Below are positions 37,596-46,071 of a stretch of 64,000 nucleotides of DNA, piece after piece. The notes under the pieces are model-generated. The model ran no database searches, had not been told where the DNA came from, and saw only the letters and a program-made list of their open reading frames with translations. Source of the stretch: CAZOOM01 sp964460795 (GTDB taxonomy: Bacteria > Omnitrophota > Omnitrophia > Omnitrophales > Aquincolibacteriaceae); NCBI GenBank assembly GCA_964460795.1, contig CAYWRU010000012.1, positions 1 to 64,000 of the forward strand. The letters are read 5' to 3'. Position 1 is the stretch's first letter. Every line of letters starts with the position of its first letter. The translations under genes and the position numbers were made by a program.

Positions 37596-38689
37596 AGATC
37601 CGAAACAATAATTTAGAATTAAAAAAGAGGATGAAAGGATCTGAGCGCGGAGCAGCTCTTATGATGGTTTTATGGATGCTTTTGCTTCTTTCTGTTTTTG
37701 TGATCAATATCAGCCACAATACCACTCAGGAATTGGTGGTCTCGCGCTGGGTCCGGGATCAAGTCATGGGAAGAGCGCTGGCTTTGGCTGGAATTGAACG
37801 CGGACTTCAAGAATTGCAGGCTGATCAGGAGATAAATTTTGACGCCTCGACGGAAACATGGGCTTCCAATGAAAAGGCTTTCCGCGAGATTCCTCTTGAA
37901 GGAGGAACTTTTACTGTTCTTTGCGATCCTGCTTATCGTTTAAATGAAACGCCAGACTCCGGCGATTTGGAGGGATTGAGTACTAGCCGTGTCAAAACGC
38001 GCTATGGCCTTTGCGATGAATCGGCCCGGATCAATTTGAACAAAGCAGATCAGCCGACTCTGCTTCGGCTCTTTCTAGCTGCGAATCCAAAAATGGATCC
38101 GACCACGGCAAATGCCATTGCTCAGTCCATTATCGACTGGCGCGATACCGATGACGCTACGATGCAGCAGGGTGCAGAGACTACATACTACAAACTTCTT
38201 TCTAAACCTTATGAAGCCCGAAACGGTCCGCTGGAATCGGTTGAAGAGCTGCAGATGATTAAGGGAATCACGAGAGAAATTTACGAATCGGTGAGCCCTT
38301 ACGTTACGGTCTATACCAAGGGAAAAGTAAATTTTAATACCGCGTCCAAAGTGGTTTTGCAGGCCTTGGGTCTGCAAGCTGATTTAGCTCAAAAGGTCCT
38401 GGAATTTCGAAAGGGGACCGATTCGGTGGAGGGCACGGAGGATGATCAGATCTTCCAGGTTCCGGAGGCTATTACCCCGGCTTTAAGTACGGCCGGGACC
38501 TTTTCGAGTGAGAATTTTGCGGAAATCAGCAATGCTATTGCCAGCGGAGCCATTGACGTCAACTCCCAGTTCTTCAGAATTCAGTCAATTGGCCGTTTAA
38601 TAAGCAATGGAGCACCGCTCGAAACCGGGGTGACTTGTGTGGTCCGCCGGGATGGAAGGGTTCTCTATTGGCGTGAAGGGGATGAATAG
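37592..38689 (+). CDS. gspK: Pseudopilus tip protein GspK
   Basis: 365 residues. The N-terminus has GAALMMVLWMLLLLSVFVI; as in GspK proteins, the usual Glu at +5 is absent. The body carries the GspK-type segments SARINLNKA, SIIDWRDTDD and SVEELQMIKGI, which form the helix-hairpin-helix-like domain. Predicted role: caps the pseudopilus with GspI and GspJ. The ATG overlaps the gspJ stop (ATGA), so I, J and K form a coupled unit. Confidence 0.9.
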   Translation: MKIRNNNLELKKRMKGSERGAALMMVLWMLLLLSVFVINISHNTTQELVVSRWVRDQVMGRALALAGIERGLQELQADQEINFDASTETWASNEKAFREIPLEGGTFTVLCDPAYRLNETPDSGDLEGLSTSRVKTRYGLCDESARINLNKADQPTLLRLFLAANPKMDPTTANAIAQSIIDWRDTDDATMQQGAETTYYKLLSKPYEARNGPLESVEELQMIKGITREIYESVSPYVTVYTKGKVNFNTASKVVLQALGLQADLAQKVLEFRKGTDSVEGTEDDQIFQVPEAITPALSTAGTFSSENFAEISNAIASGAIDVNSQFFRIQSIGRLISNGAPLETGVTCVVRRDGRVLYWREGDE

Positions 38690-38777
38690 ACAACAGATTG
38701 CAGATAACGCTACTGAATGTTAAATGCTTTTCGATAGAACCTTATTGAACGGCTGATATCTGTCATCTGCTATCTAA
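38690..38777. repeat. Intergenic inverted repeat built of CAGAT words, copy 1
   Basis: The left arm at 38690-38708 has two CAGAT words. The right arm at 38753-38777 reads CTGATATCTGTCATCTGCTA and on to TCTAA, with ATCTG words. A very similar right arm occurs at 41632-41654. It begins right after the gspK stop and ends before the gspL ribosome binding site (AAGGAG). Confidence 0.65.
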
Positions 38778-38804
38778 CGTTTTTGGGGAATAAGGAGTTT
38801 AGAA

Positions 38805-40424
38805 GTGGCAAAAGGTTTGGCTTTTTGGAAAGATCAATCGGGTAAGGTGAAGGTAAATCCGCCGCCGGAGGGGACGAGCTCGGGGTTTCATCTTTCCTTT
38901 GAAGATCTCCAGTCGCGCCTCTTTGGATTTACCTCATCCACCCGGCTTCTTGTGGTTGAGGTTTGTGAAGGGCTCGTCAAAATGGCGGGATTTTCCATTC
39001 ATAAAAAACAGCGGCGGCTGATGTGCATGGGGTCCGTAACGTCTGGTAACTCGGATCTGGAAATCGGAATTAAAATCCGAACGTTTTTGCGTTCTCATTT
39101 TTTTAAACCCACCGAGGTAGTGGTTCTGCATCCTTCTTATAATTTAACGTCGAGAATTTTAAATCTGCCTTCCACGGACATGAAGGAAATTCGGGATATT
39201 ATTGATCTTCAAGCCGTCAAACAAACGCCGTACAGCCGGGAAGAAATCACTACGGGATTTCGCATTCTGGAATCAGATCCTTCGGGATATTCCAAAGTTC
39301 TGCTGGCCATTTCACACCGTGATCTGGCGTCTTCTTATTACCGGGCCATTGAAATGGCCGGCTTCCAGGCGCGCTGTATCCATATTGCAGTGGAAGGACT
39401 TCGTGGATGGTTTGAAGCGCTTCGCAATCGTGATCCTCAGAAGTACGACAAGCCTGTGGTTTTTATGGATGTGGATTGGAGCACGACAGAGTTCATGGTT
39501 TTCCAAAAAGGAAAGCTTGTTTTTAACCGCAATATCAGCATGGGCGTTCGTCATATGGGAGAATCTGCGGATAAACTTCCGGATGATTTTTTGCGGGAAA
39601 TTCAGCGGTCCATGGAAGGCGGACAAGCCGAGATTAAAGATGATTCGATCTCCAGTATTATTCTTTCCAGCATGAGCCCCAAAGGGCAGGCTATGGTGGC
39701 GCATTTGTCCCGTGAACTGAATATGCCGGTGGAAAATATTTCATCGCTTAGTCCGTTTGAAGCGGCTATTCCTAAGGGAGTGAACAAATCGTTGGCCCAA
39801 GCAGCCTGTTCTTTTTCCGCTATTCTTGGATTTGGTTTTGATCCGAATCCTGCCGCCATTAATTTGATTCCGAATCAATTGGAAACCAAAAAGGGTTTGG
39901 AAAATCGGGCCAAAGATCTGGCTATTTTGGGCACGATGATGCTGGCTTTGGTCACACTGCTTTCCATCATCAGCTTTGAAAAAATTTATAAAAAAGATCA
40001 ATACTTGAGGAATCTTAATCGAGATTATTCCCAAGTCTCAGCTTCAGCCGAGGATACGGAACGGCTGCTTGCCAAAATGCAAGTGGCTGCGGATCAAATG
40101 AGTTCCGGCGCGCATTTCTTGGATGTGCTTTGCGATGTCGCAGAAGTATTGCCGGTCAATTTATATCTGACTTCGCTGCAGTATCAAACCAAGGATTCAA
40201 GTCTGGTGGTGCGCGGGATCTCGGATGAAATGTCTTCAGTCTTCAAATTGATCACGACCATGGAAGGCACGCCGCACTTGGAGGGCGTTAAGACCCGGAA
40301 TGTGGCCAAGCGTAAGGTAAAAGACAAAGAAGTGGTGGAGTTTGAAATCAGCGCCAGCGCAACACGGGACGGTGAGGATGCGACGGAGACAGCAGCTCCG
40401 AATCCGAACCCAACGCCGGCGTGA
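38805..40424 (+). CDS. gspL: GspL-like assembly protein (PilM-PilN fusion)
   Basis: 539 residues, GTG start after AAGGAG. The N-terminal part (about 45-340) is an actin-like PilM/GspL fold: LLVVEVCEGLVKMAG, KQTPYSREEITTGFRIL, VFMDVDWSTTEFMVF. A transmembrane helix at about 373-392 (LAILGTMMLALVTLLSIISF) is followed by a coiled coil and a PilN-like periplasmic domain (about 430-520). This is the full GspL order and could equally be named PilM-PilN. The cytoplasmic part should bind GspE. The C-terminus is a short Pro/Asn tail. Confidence 0.86.
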   Translation: MAKGLAFWKDQSGKVKVNPPPEGTSSGFHLSFEDLQSRLFGFTSSTRLLVVEVCEGLVKMAGFSIHKKQRRLMCMGSVTSGNSDLEIGIKIRTFLRSHFFKPTEVVVLHPSYNLTSRILNLPSTDMKEIRDIIDLQAVKQTPYSREEITTGFRILESDPSGYSKVLLAISHRDLASSYYRAIEMAGFQARCIHIAVEGLRGWFEALRNRDPQKYDKPVVFMDVDWSTTEFMVFQKGKLVFNRNISMGVRHMGESADKLPDDFLREIQRSMEGGQAEIKDDSISSIILSSMSPKGQAMVAHLSRELNMPVENISSLSPFEAAIPKGVNKSLAQAACSFSAILGFGFDPNPAAINLIPNQLETKKGLENRAKDLAILGTMMLALVTLLSIISFEKIYKKDQYLRNLNRDYSQVSASAEDTERLLAKMQVAADQMSSGAHFLDVLCDVAEVLPVNLYLTSLQYQTKDSSLVVRGISDEMSSVFKLITTMEGTPHLEGVKTRNVAKRKVKDKEVVEFEISASATRDGEDATETAAPNPNPTPA

Positions 40425-40436
40425 GGAGAAAAAGAC

Positions 40437-40970
40437 ATGTGGTCTAAGTTAAAACCCAGCGAGCGGATTTTATTTGTGATCGTGTTGGTACTCCTGGCGC
40501 TAGGATTTGCCTACTACGGTGGATGGAAACCCATCCAAGCCAAATTCGCTTCCCTGGATGACGAAATATTTTCCATGCAGCTGCGTCTTCGCAAGGCTAA
40601 GATCCTTGTCCATCAGCGCGACCAAATTCTCGAGGAATCTAAAAAATATCCCAATCTTCAAGGGATGGATGCGCGCAAGGATGACGAAGAAAATGCTTCG
40701 CTCTTAGGATTCATTGAAGAGGAAGCGCGAAAAGCGAGCATCACGCTCTCAGATGTAAAGCCCCAGTCCATGAGTGAAGACCGTTTGACCAAACGCTATA
40801 CCGTGGAGCTGGTGGTGGAGGCGGAGATGAAGGCCTTGATCGCGTTTGTATATCATCTGCAGTTTTCGCCGCAAATGCTCAAAGTTCAGCGGGCTGAAAT
40901 GGCACCCAAAGAAGAAGGGTCTGCAATCTTACGAGGTAATTTAGTGATGGAACGCGTGGTAGTGAAGTAA
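40437..40970 (+). CDS. gspM: GspM/PilO-like assembly protein
   Basis: 177 residues. A short cytoplasmic start, one transmembrane helix at about 10-28 (ILFVIVLVLLALGFAYYGGW), a coiled coil (about 35-70), then a small ferredoxin-like domain of the PilO type (ITLSDVKPQSM ... YTVELVVEAEMKALIAFVYHL). The partner of GspL in the inner-membrane platform. A GAGGAG ribosome binding site sits upstream of the ATG, 12 bases after gspL. Confidence 0.82.
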   Translation: MWSKLKPSERILFVIVLVLLALGFAYYGGWKPIQAKFASLDDEIFSMQLRLRKAKILVHQRDQILEESKKYPNLQGMDARKDDEENASLLGFIEEEARKASITLSDVKPQSMSEDRLTKRYTVELVVEAEMKALIAFVYHLQFSPQMLKVQRAEMAPKEEGSAILRGNLVMERVVVK

Positions 40971-41042
40971 TGATTAAACACGCCGCTTAGGATCAAAAAG
41001 AAGTAGACTGAAGCAAGGATCAATCAAGACGAGGAGTCATTT

Positions 41043-41462
41043 ATGAGATGGGATCGAAGAGGATTTACCCTCATTGAAATTTTGTTGGTCGTTATTATCA
41101 TCGGTATTTTGGTCGGGCTTGTGGCGCCCAAACTGGCGGGACGTTCCGAAGAGGCGCGTGTCCAAGCGGCGCGGGCCGATATCGAAGGAGGTTTAGCCTT
41201 GGCCCTGGATTTATATGAAGTGGATAACGGACGCTTTCCGGATTCACTCCAGGATTTGATCACCAGGGGAGCGACTTCTACCAATTGGCGCGGTCCTTAT
41301 TTGAAAAAAGGAATTCCAAAAGATCCGTGGGGTGATCAATATTCTTATAAATATCCAGGCTCTCATAATCCTTCGGGTTATGATCTCTTTACCAAAGGGC
41401 CGGATCGGCAAGAGGGGTCTCAGGATGATATTACTAACTGGGAAACAACCGGGCCATACTAG
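41043..41462 (+). CDS. gspG: Major pseudopilin GspG
   Basis: 139 residues with a textbook leader, RRGFTLIEILLVVIIIGILV, cleavage after Gly, Glu at +5. The C-terminal domain carries the GspG signature (YEVDNGRFPDSLQDLI, WRGPYLKKGIPKDPWG, YKYPGSHN, YDLFTKGPD) that binds calcium in known members. The main subunit of the pseudopilus. Ribosome binding site GAGGAG. It is separated from gspM by 72 bases without a visible element. Confidence 0.96.
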   Translation: MRWDRRGFTLIEILLVVIIIGILVGLVAPKLAGRSEEARVQAARADIEGGLALALDLYEVDNGRFPDSLQDLITRGATSTNWRGPYLKKGIPKDPWGDQYSYKYPGSHNPSGYDLFTKGPDRQEGSQDDITNWETTGPY

Positions 41463-41671
41463 TACTTCGACAAGATTAATTTTAGGGGCAAGCTCAGTAC
41501 TGTGGTGAGCAAAGATTGAAATTATCCACAGATAATTTCAATCTAGTCGAACCACTGGATTTTGAACAGAGATAACAGATCACAGATTTCAGATATCAGA
41601 AAATAAGTTCTATTGGTTAGGCTTCTAGGAACTGATATCTGTTATCTGACATCTAAAAGTATGTGAGAACT
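41463..41671. repeat. Intergenic region: perfect hairpin plus CAGAT inverted repeat, copy 2
   Basis: A perfect 14-bp stem AGATTGAAATTATC (41513-41526) pairs with GATAATTTCAATCT (41531-41544) over a CACA loop. A smaller GCTCA/TGAGC stem lies just upstream. No T-run follows, so this may be a stabiliser of the pseudopilin mRNA rather than a terminator. Downstream is the second CAGAT repeat: left arm 41566-41599 with CAGAT words and ATATCAG, right arm 41632-41654 CTGATATCTGTTATCTGACA then TCT. No gene. Confidence 0.7.
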
Positions 41672-42046
41672 ATGAGTCGAAAAATTCTTGTCATTGATGA
41701 TGAAGCCTCGATTGGGGAGATGATACGGGATTATCTCGCAGATGAAGGTTACGAGGTCTGGATTTCCACGGATATCGATGAAGGACTCGCGGTTTTGGCT
41801 CAGGAAAAGCCGAGTTTGGTTCTTCTGGATGTGATGCTCCCAGGAATTGGGGGAGTAGAATGTTTAAAGCAGATCAAAAAACGTTTTCCTCAGACTATTG
41901 TGGTGATGCTGAGCGGACTCCATGATGAAGATACCGCCAAACAGGCCATCCGCCTTGGCGCCTATGACTACGTCACCAAGCCTTTCAATCTCAGCTTTTT
42001 CCAGGCGAATATCCTGTCCCGCGTTTTTCCAGCCAACAGCCATTAA
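41672..42046 (+). CDS. Single-domain response regulator (CheY-like receiver)
   Basis: 124 residues: KILVIDDEASIGEMI with the acidic pair, phosphoacceptor Asp in LVLLDVMLPG, Ser in VVMLSG and Lys in YVTKPF. There is no output domain and no histidine kinase in the window, so partner and output are unknown. Start taken at the ATG 41672; a GTG at 41663 would add three residues. It stands alone between two structured intergenic regions. Confidence 0.9.
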   Translation: MSRKILVIDDEASIGEMIRDYLADEGYEVWISTDIDEGLAVLAQEKPSLVLLDVMLPGIGGVECLKQIKKRFPQTIVVMLSGLHDEDTAKQAIRLGAYDYVTKPFNLSFFQANILSRVFPANSH

Positions 42047-42298
42047 GAAAACAGTCCCCAGTACGGTTAAGAAGCTTGTCGATAGTAACTATTTAGCGCT
42101 GTGAAGTTCGGCCCAAGACTCGGTCTTCCAAAAACGTTCATCCCATGGACTGGCAACTCCAAAATGCTAAATAAGTACTGTCGATTAAATTTCCATTAAA
42201 GTACCTTCTGTGCCTAGCCGATCTTAAAAGAGGTCAGACAAAAGTGTCTGATGTAAGACATCGCAGCTAGATAACCAAGAAGTCACAGGATTCGACGA
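42047..42298. other. Noncoding region with several inverted repeats
   Basis: Contains an imperfect 19-bp inverted repeat (TCGATAGTAACTATTTAGC at 42079-42097 against GCTAAATAAGTACTGTCGA at 42166-42184, 16 of 19 paired) enclosing a smaller AAGAC/GTCTT stem. Nearer the regulator are TCAGACA-AAAG-TGTCTGA and GATGT-AAG-ACATC. No ORF and no ribosome binding site of note. It may be a structured leader or an operator region for the MerR-like operon. Confidence 0.45.
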
Positions 42299-42616
42299 AT
42301 GGAAACGCTCTACAGTACCTGCACTGTCATCCACCAAAGCGGGGTGAGTGCTCGTCAGCTGTATTATTGGGAGCTTATCGGACTTCTTCAGCCTCGCTAT
42401 GAAACGTTTGGGACCCGGAAATTCCGCCGCTACACCTCTCAGGATTTAGAGCTGCTTCGCTCAGCAAAAAATTTACTTGATCAGGGATTTACGCTTCAAG
42501 CCGTCAAACATCAGCTGCAAAATGGAACCTCTATTCAGAGCCGCGGTCCTGTGGTGCATACTCTGGAGTCAGCGGATTTTGGACCCGGCCGCCCGGTGGA
42601 GGTCATTGACTCATGA
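42299..42616 (+). CDS. MerR-family transcriptional regulator
   Basis: 105 residues. The N-terminal MerR winged-helix domain is clear: SGVSARQLYYWELIGLLQPR, then GTRKFRRYTSQDLELL and the hydrophobic LDQGFTLQAVKHQL helix. The C-terminal effector region is very short and has no metal cysteines or drug-binding domain. Probably controls the following genes, since it is translationally coupled to the next gene (ATGA). The target operator may lie in the repeat-rich 252 bases upstream. Confidence 0.87.
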   Translation: METLYSTCTVIHQSGVSARQLYYWELIGLLQPRYETFGTRKFRRYTSQDLELLRSAKNLLDQGFTLQAVKHQLQNGTSIQSRGPVVHTLESADFGPGRPVEVIDS

Positions 42617-43548
42617 GCTACTACCGGGTGCTGAATTTAAACTGCGAACCTTTTTCTACAAGTCCGGACCCCAAGTTTTTTTATCTTTCCCGGATCCACC
42701 GGGCCACGCTCTTTCGTCTGCGAACCGGCATTGAACTCCGCCGGGGGCTGACGGTGGTGGCCGGAGATATCGGAACCGGAAAATCAACCATGGCTCGAAA
42801 ACTGAGTCAGATATTTTTTCAGGATCCGCGCATTGACTTTCATGCCATCTTAAATCCCATGACCGCGCATGATGATGAATTTCTCCGAACGCTTCTCCTG
42901 ACTTTTGGAATTTCTGCGGATCACGGAACTCCGAGCCCCATGGATTGTCTTCAGGCCATTGAAAAATATCTCTTTCAAAAAGGGATTCGCGAAGGGAAGA
43001 CCGTAGTGCTTATGATTGATGAAGCGCAGCTTCTTTCCTTTGCTTCGTTAGAGGTTTTGCGTGCGCTTTTGAATTATGAAACCAATTCCTTTAAGCTTCT
43101 TCAGCTTGTCTTGTTCGGTCAGCTGGAACTGATCCATAAAATGCGGGAAGTCCCTAATCTTTGGGACCGGATTAGTTTAAAACTTTTACTGGGTCCTCTG
43201 GATTCGGGGGAGACTTCGGAGATGATTCAGTTTCGGCTTCATCAGGCACGATGTCAAAGTCCCTGGCCGCTTTTTACAGAGGAAGCCATTCAAAGCATCC
43301 ATGAAAAATCCGGAGGAACTCCGCGGCGCATTAATATTCTCTGTCATGATGCTCTGGAATACTTGGTTATGATGCAGATTCCGCAGGTGACGCGTGACGT
43401 GGTCGAGGCGGTGAGTCAAGCCGAAACCACTTGGATTCGCATGACCGAAGCCGGGTCCTTGACTTCCAAAGAAACCATTATTGAGCAAGAGCATGGGATA
43501 CAAAATTCCACGTCACAGAATTCTTCGCCGGTTCAGGAGCGTGCCTAA
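42613..43548 (+). CDS. ExeA/GspA-like AAA ATPase
   Basis: 311 residues. The start is typical of the ExeA family (YYRVLNLNCEPFSTSPDPKFFYLS). Walker A GDIGTGKST near 52-60, Walker B VVLMIDEAQLL near 130, and a sensor region with SGGTPRRINILC. In some bacteria ExeA with ExeB helps insert the secretin through the peptidoglycan. There is no peptidoglycan-binding domain and no GspB partner here. Cytoplasmic by sequence. The stop shares its last base with the ATG of gspC. Confidence 0.85.
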   Translation: MSYYRVLNLNCEPFSTSPDPKFFYLSRIHRATLFRLRTGIELRRGLTVVAGDIGTGKSTMARKLSQIFFQDPRIDFHAILNPMTAHDDEFLRTLLLTFGISADHGTPSPMDCLQAIEKYLFQKGIREGKTVVLMIDEAQLLSFASLEVLRALLNYETNSFKLLQLVLFGQLELIHKMREVPNLWDRISLKLLLGPLDSGETSEMIQFRLHQARCQSPWPLFTEEAIQSIHEKSGGTPRRINILCHDALEYLVMMQIPQVTRDVVEAVSQAETTWIRMTEAGSLTSKETIIEQEHGIQNSTSQNSSPVQERA

Positions 43549-44309
43549 TGGAATGGGGAAAGAAGGACAAAAATCCCAAGTCTCCCGGGGATAAGGATAA
43601 TGTGACTCCGGAGGAACGGCTGTTTCGAATTATTTCCGGTGATGACTCCAGCCGGGATTCAAATCTGTCTCAGGATGAAGAGATTGTGGAACACGGAATG
43701 ATTTCTCAATTTGAGGCATGGACGCAGAAAATTCAGGATTTGCTGAAGAAGTGGCCTGCGCGTTCTTCGGGGCGTTCGGAATCCTACCGTTTGTGGGATT
43801 CGCGAAGTACGCTTCAACTGATGCCGCTTTCGCAAATGATTCAGATCCGGAAGCTTAACCAGGGACTTTTGATTGTGGTGATTCTTCTGGCTCTTTATAT
43901 GGTGGTGGATATTGCTTTTGTAAAAATAGCCCAATGGGTCCCGTCGCCAGCCAGTGAAACCGTTCAGGCTCCGGCCGTATTTTCTATTAAAACGCCGGTC
44001 CAGACGAATTTGGATCAATATCTTCAGGAAGCTGCCAAACGAAATTTATTTCAGCCCGGTGCGGCTCCGGCTCCGGCGGGAGCGAATGAAGCATCTGCGG
44101 CTCCAGTGGCAGCCGCACCGCCCAATTTTAAACTCCTGGGTATTTCCTGGGATGCGAGCGGGTATGTGGCCATGATCCAAGCGGATGCGAATCAGGAAGG
44201 GGTTTCGTTTGTTCGAAAGGGAGATAAAATTAAAGGGTTTGCAATTGAAGAAGTTAAGGAATCTGCTGTGAAATTATCCCAGGGCGGGCAAACTTATGAA
44301 CTTAACTAA
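43548..44309 (+). CDS. gspC: GspC-like type II secretion protein
   Basis: 253 residues. A long hydrophilic cytoplasmic part (about 1-105), one transmembrane helix at about 106-125 (LLIVVILLALYMVVDIAFV), a periplasmic linker rich in Ala/Pro, and a small beta domain (FKLLGISWDASGYVAMIQ ... FVRKGDKIKGFAIEEV) like the homology region that contacts the secretin N0 domain. No PDZ domain. The cytoplasmic extension is longer than in classical GspC. The position directly before gspD supports the call. Confidence 0.8.
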   Translation: MEWGKKDKNPKSPGDKDNVTPEERLFRIISGDDSSRDSNLSQDEEIVEHGMISQFEAWTQKIQDLLKKWPARSSGRSESYRLWDSRSTLQLMPLSQMIQIRKLNQGLLIVVILLALYMVVDIAFVKIAQWVPSPASETVQAPAVFSIKTPVQTNLDQYLQEAAKRNLFQPGAAPAPAGANEASAAPVAAAPPNFKLLGISWDASGYVAMIQADANQEGVSFVRKGDKIKGFAIEEVKESAVKLSQGGQTYELN

Positions 44310-46071
44310 TCAAACCGCATCGAACGTTCAATCCGTTCGTGAGACTGCTTCGGCCCCTGCATTGCAATGCTTGCAAAGTCCTGGCAATGACGCGTTATTG
44401 CGAGCGAAACGCATCCTGATTTTTATTTTTATCATGACTTTGTGGGCCATGGGGAATGAACTGCGTCTCCACTGTGCCTACGCAGATCCTGCACCCATCA
44501 AGGGGTATGAAATGACCTCCGATGTAAGCCAAAAACTGGGCCGGAATATTTCGCTCGATCTTCGCAAGATTGATGTGGTCGATGTGCTGAAGTTTTTATC
44601 CACCAAAGCGGATTTGAATATTGTGACCAGCCAGAATGTGAATGCCAAGGTCACACTTTTTTTAAAAGATGTCACCATCTCCAATGCTCTGGATATTATT
44701 CTGATCTCTGCCAATCTTGCGGTGCGTGAAAAACAGGGCGTTCTTTATGTCATGACCGAAGAAGAGTACGCGGCCCTTTACGGAGAATCTTATCGGGACC
44801 AGCGCCGCATCAAAATCATCCAGATACGATATGCAGATCCATCCAAGGTCGGAGAGTTGATCGGGGGAGTCAAGAGCGCGGTGGGAAAAGTTATTATTGA
44901 TAAGCAAACCGGAACCGTTGTGATTATTGATACAGAGGAAAAAGTCCGTCTCATGGAAACCATGATCCGGAAAATTGATATCCCGACCGTGGAGCGCGTG
45001 CTTCCTACTGAGACCAAGGTGTTTGAACTCAGCTACAACAAAGTTGGGACGCTGGAGGCCAAGGTCAAGGCCCTCATCACGGACGGTGTCGGGTCTGTCC
45101 AGACGGATGAAAAAACAAACCGGTTTGTGGTTACGGATTTGCCGCACAAGCTGCGAAAAATTGAGACTTTGATCCAGGCCTTTGACCGCAAGACTCGTGA
45201 GGTCCATATTGCAGCGAAAATCGTCAAAATTATTCTGACAAATCAATACATGATGGGTGTCGACTGGCAGTACGTTGCCAATGATACTGCCCGCAAACGT
45301 TTTTCTACTTTCGATTTTCAGCAGACTTTTCCATTTAATGATAATCAAATTACGCGCTATGGCCGCACCGTCATTGGAAATATTGGAAATGAAAGTTTGG
45401 AAGCTACCATTGACTGGCTCCACCGGTTTGGAGACGCGAAAACGTTGGCCACTCCGCAGATTACGGTGGAGGACGGAAAAGAGGCCAGCATTGTGGTGGG
45501 GACACGCGAAGCCTATGTGACCTCCACGGTTTCGCAAGCGGATTCAACAACCACTACTTCGGAGTCCATCACCTTTGTGGATGTGGGTGTTCAGCTTAAA
45601 GTCAGTCCCACCATTAATCAGGACGGATATATTTCCATGAAAATCGAACCCGAGGTCAGTTCAGTCGGACGGACCTTGACCACGGCAAATAATAATCAGA
45701 TTCCAATTGTGGATACCACGAACGCCTCAACGGTGGTGACGGTCGAAGATGGACGGACGGTCATGATTGGCGGTCTGATGAAAGATGAAGTGGCTAAGGA
45801 CGTGGATAAGGTCCCTGTTTTGGGGGATATGCCCATGATTGGCGCCGCATTCCGGTACACCAAAAATCGAACTGTAAAAACAGAAATCGTAATCTTTTTG
45901 ACGCCTCAAATTGTGAAAGGGAATGAAATGCATCCTTTGATTCCCAGTGCGGCGGGGAAAAAACTGGTTCCAACACGAAATTTTGAAGAAATTGACCGCC
46001 AGCTCTCGCGTCTGAAACTGCTGGAAGGTCAAGGCAACCCCTCTGAGGAGCCTCATGGCGCGGACCGCTAA
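44296..46071 (+). CDS. gspD: Secretin GspD
   Basis: 591 residues. The N-terminal signal-like segment (ILIFIFIMTLWAM at about 40-52) lies behind an unusually long polar leader. N0 domain about 80-150 (ISLDLRKIDVVDVLKFLS), then N1-type domains and the secretin barrel region, with VPVLGDMPMIGAAFRYTKNR and EIVIFLTPQIV as typical markers. It forms the outer-membrane channel. The ATG overlaps the end of gspC by 14 bases. A TTG at 44398 would give a shorter, more normal leader (RAKRILIFIF), so the true start is open. A palindromic element lies in the leader. Confidence 0.9.
   Translation: MNLTNQTASNVQSVRETASAPALQCLQSPGNDALLRAKRILIFIFIMTLWAMGNELRLHCAYADPAPIKGYEMTSDVSQKLGRNISLDLRKIDVVDVLKFLSTKADLNIVTSQNVNAKVTLFLKDVTISNALDIILISANLAVREKQGVLYVMTEEEYAALYGESYRDQRRIKIIQIRYADPSKVGELIGGVKSAVGKVIIDKQTGTVVIIDTEEKVRLMETMIRKIDIPTVERVLPTETKVFELSYNKVGTLEAKVKALITDGVGSVQTDEKTNRFVVTDLPHKLRKIETLIQAFDRKTREVHIAAKIVKIILTNQYMMGVDWQYVANDTARKRFSTFDFQQTFPFNDNQITRYGRTVIGNIGNESLEATIDWLHRFGDAKTLATPQITVEDGKEASIVVGTREAYVTSTVSQADSTTTTSESITFVDVGVQLKVSPTINQDGYISMKIEPEVSSVGRTLTTANNNQIPIVDTTNASTVVTVEDGRTVMIGGLMKDEVAKDVDKVPVLGDMPMIGAAFRYTKNRTVKTEIVIFLTPQIVKGNEMHPLIPSAAGKKLVPTRNFEEIDRQLSRLKLLEGQGNPSEEPHGADR
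44341..44416. repeat. Palindromic repeat-like element inside the gspD leader
   Basis: The sequence GAGACTGCTTCG ... TGGCAATGACG ... TTATTGCGAGCGAAACGCAT resembles the widespread palindromic repeat with GTCATTGCGAGCGAAGCG-type arms seen in many bacterial genomes, including elements inserted in genes. Just upstream, CGAACG/CGTTCG pair at 44321-44339. It is read in frame and contributes about 25 residues before the hydrophobic segment. The match is by memory and imperfect. Confidence 0.5.
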
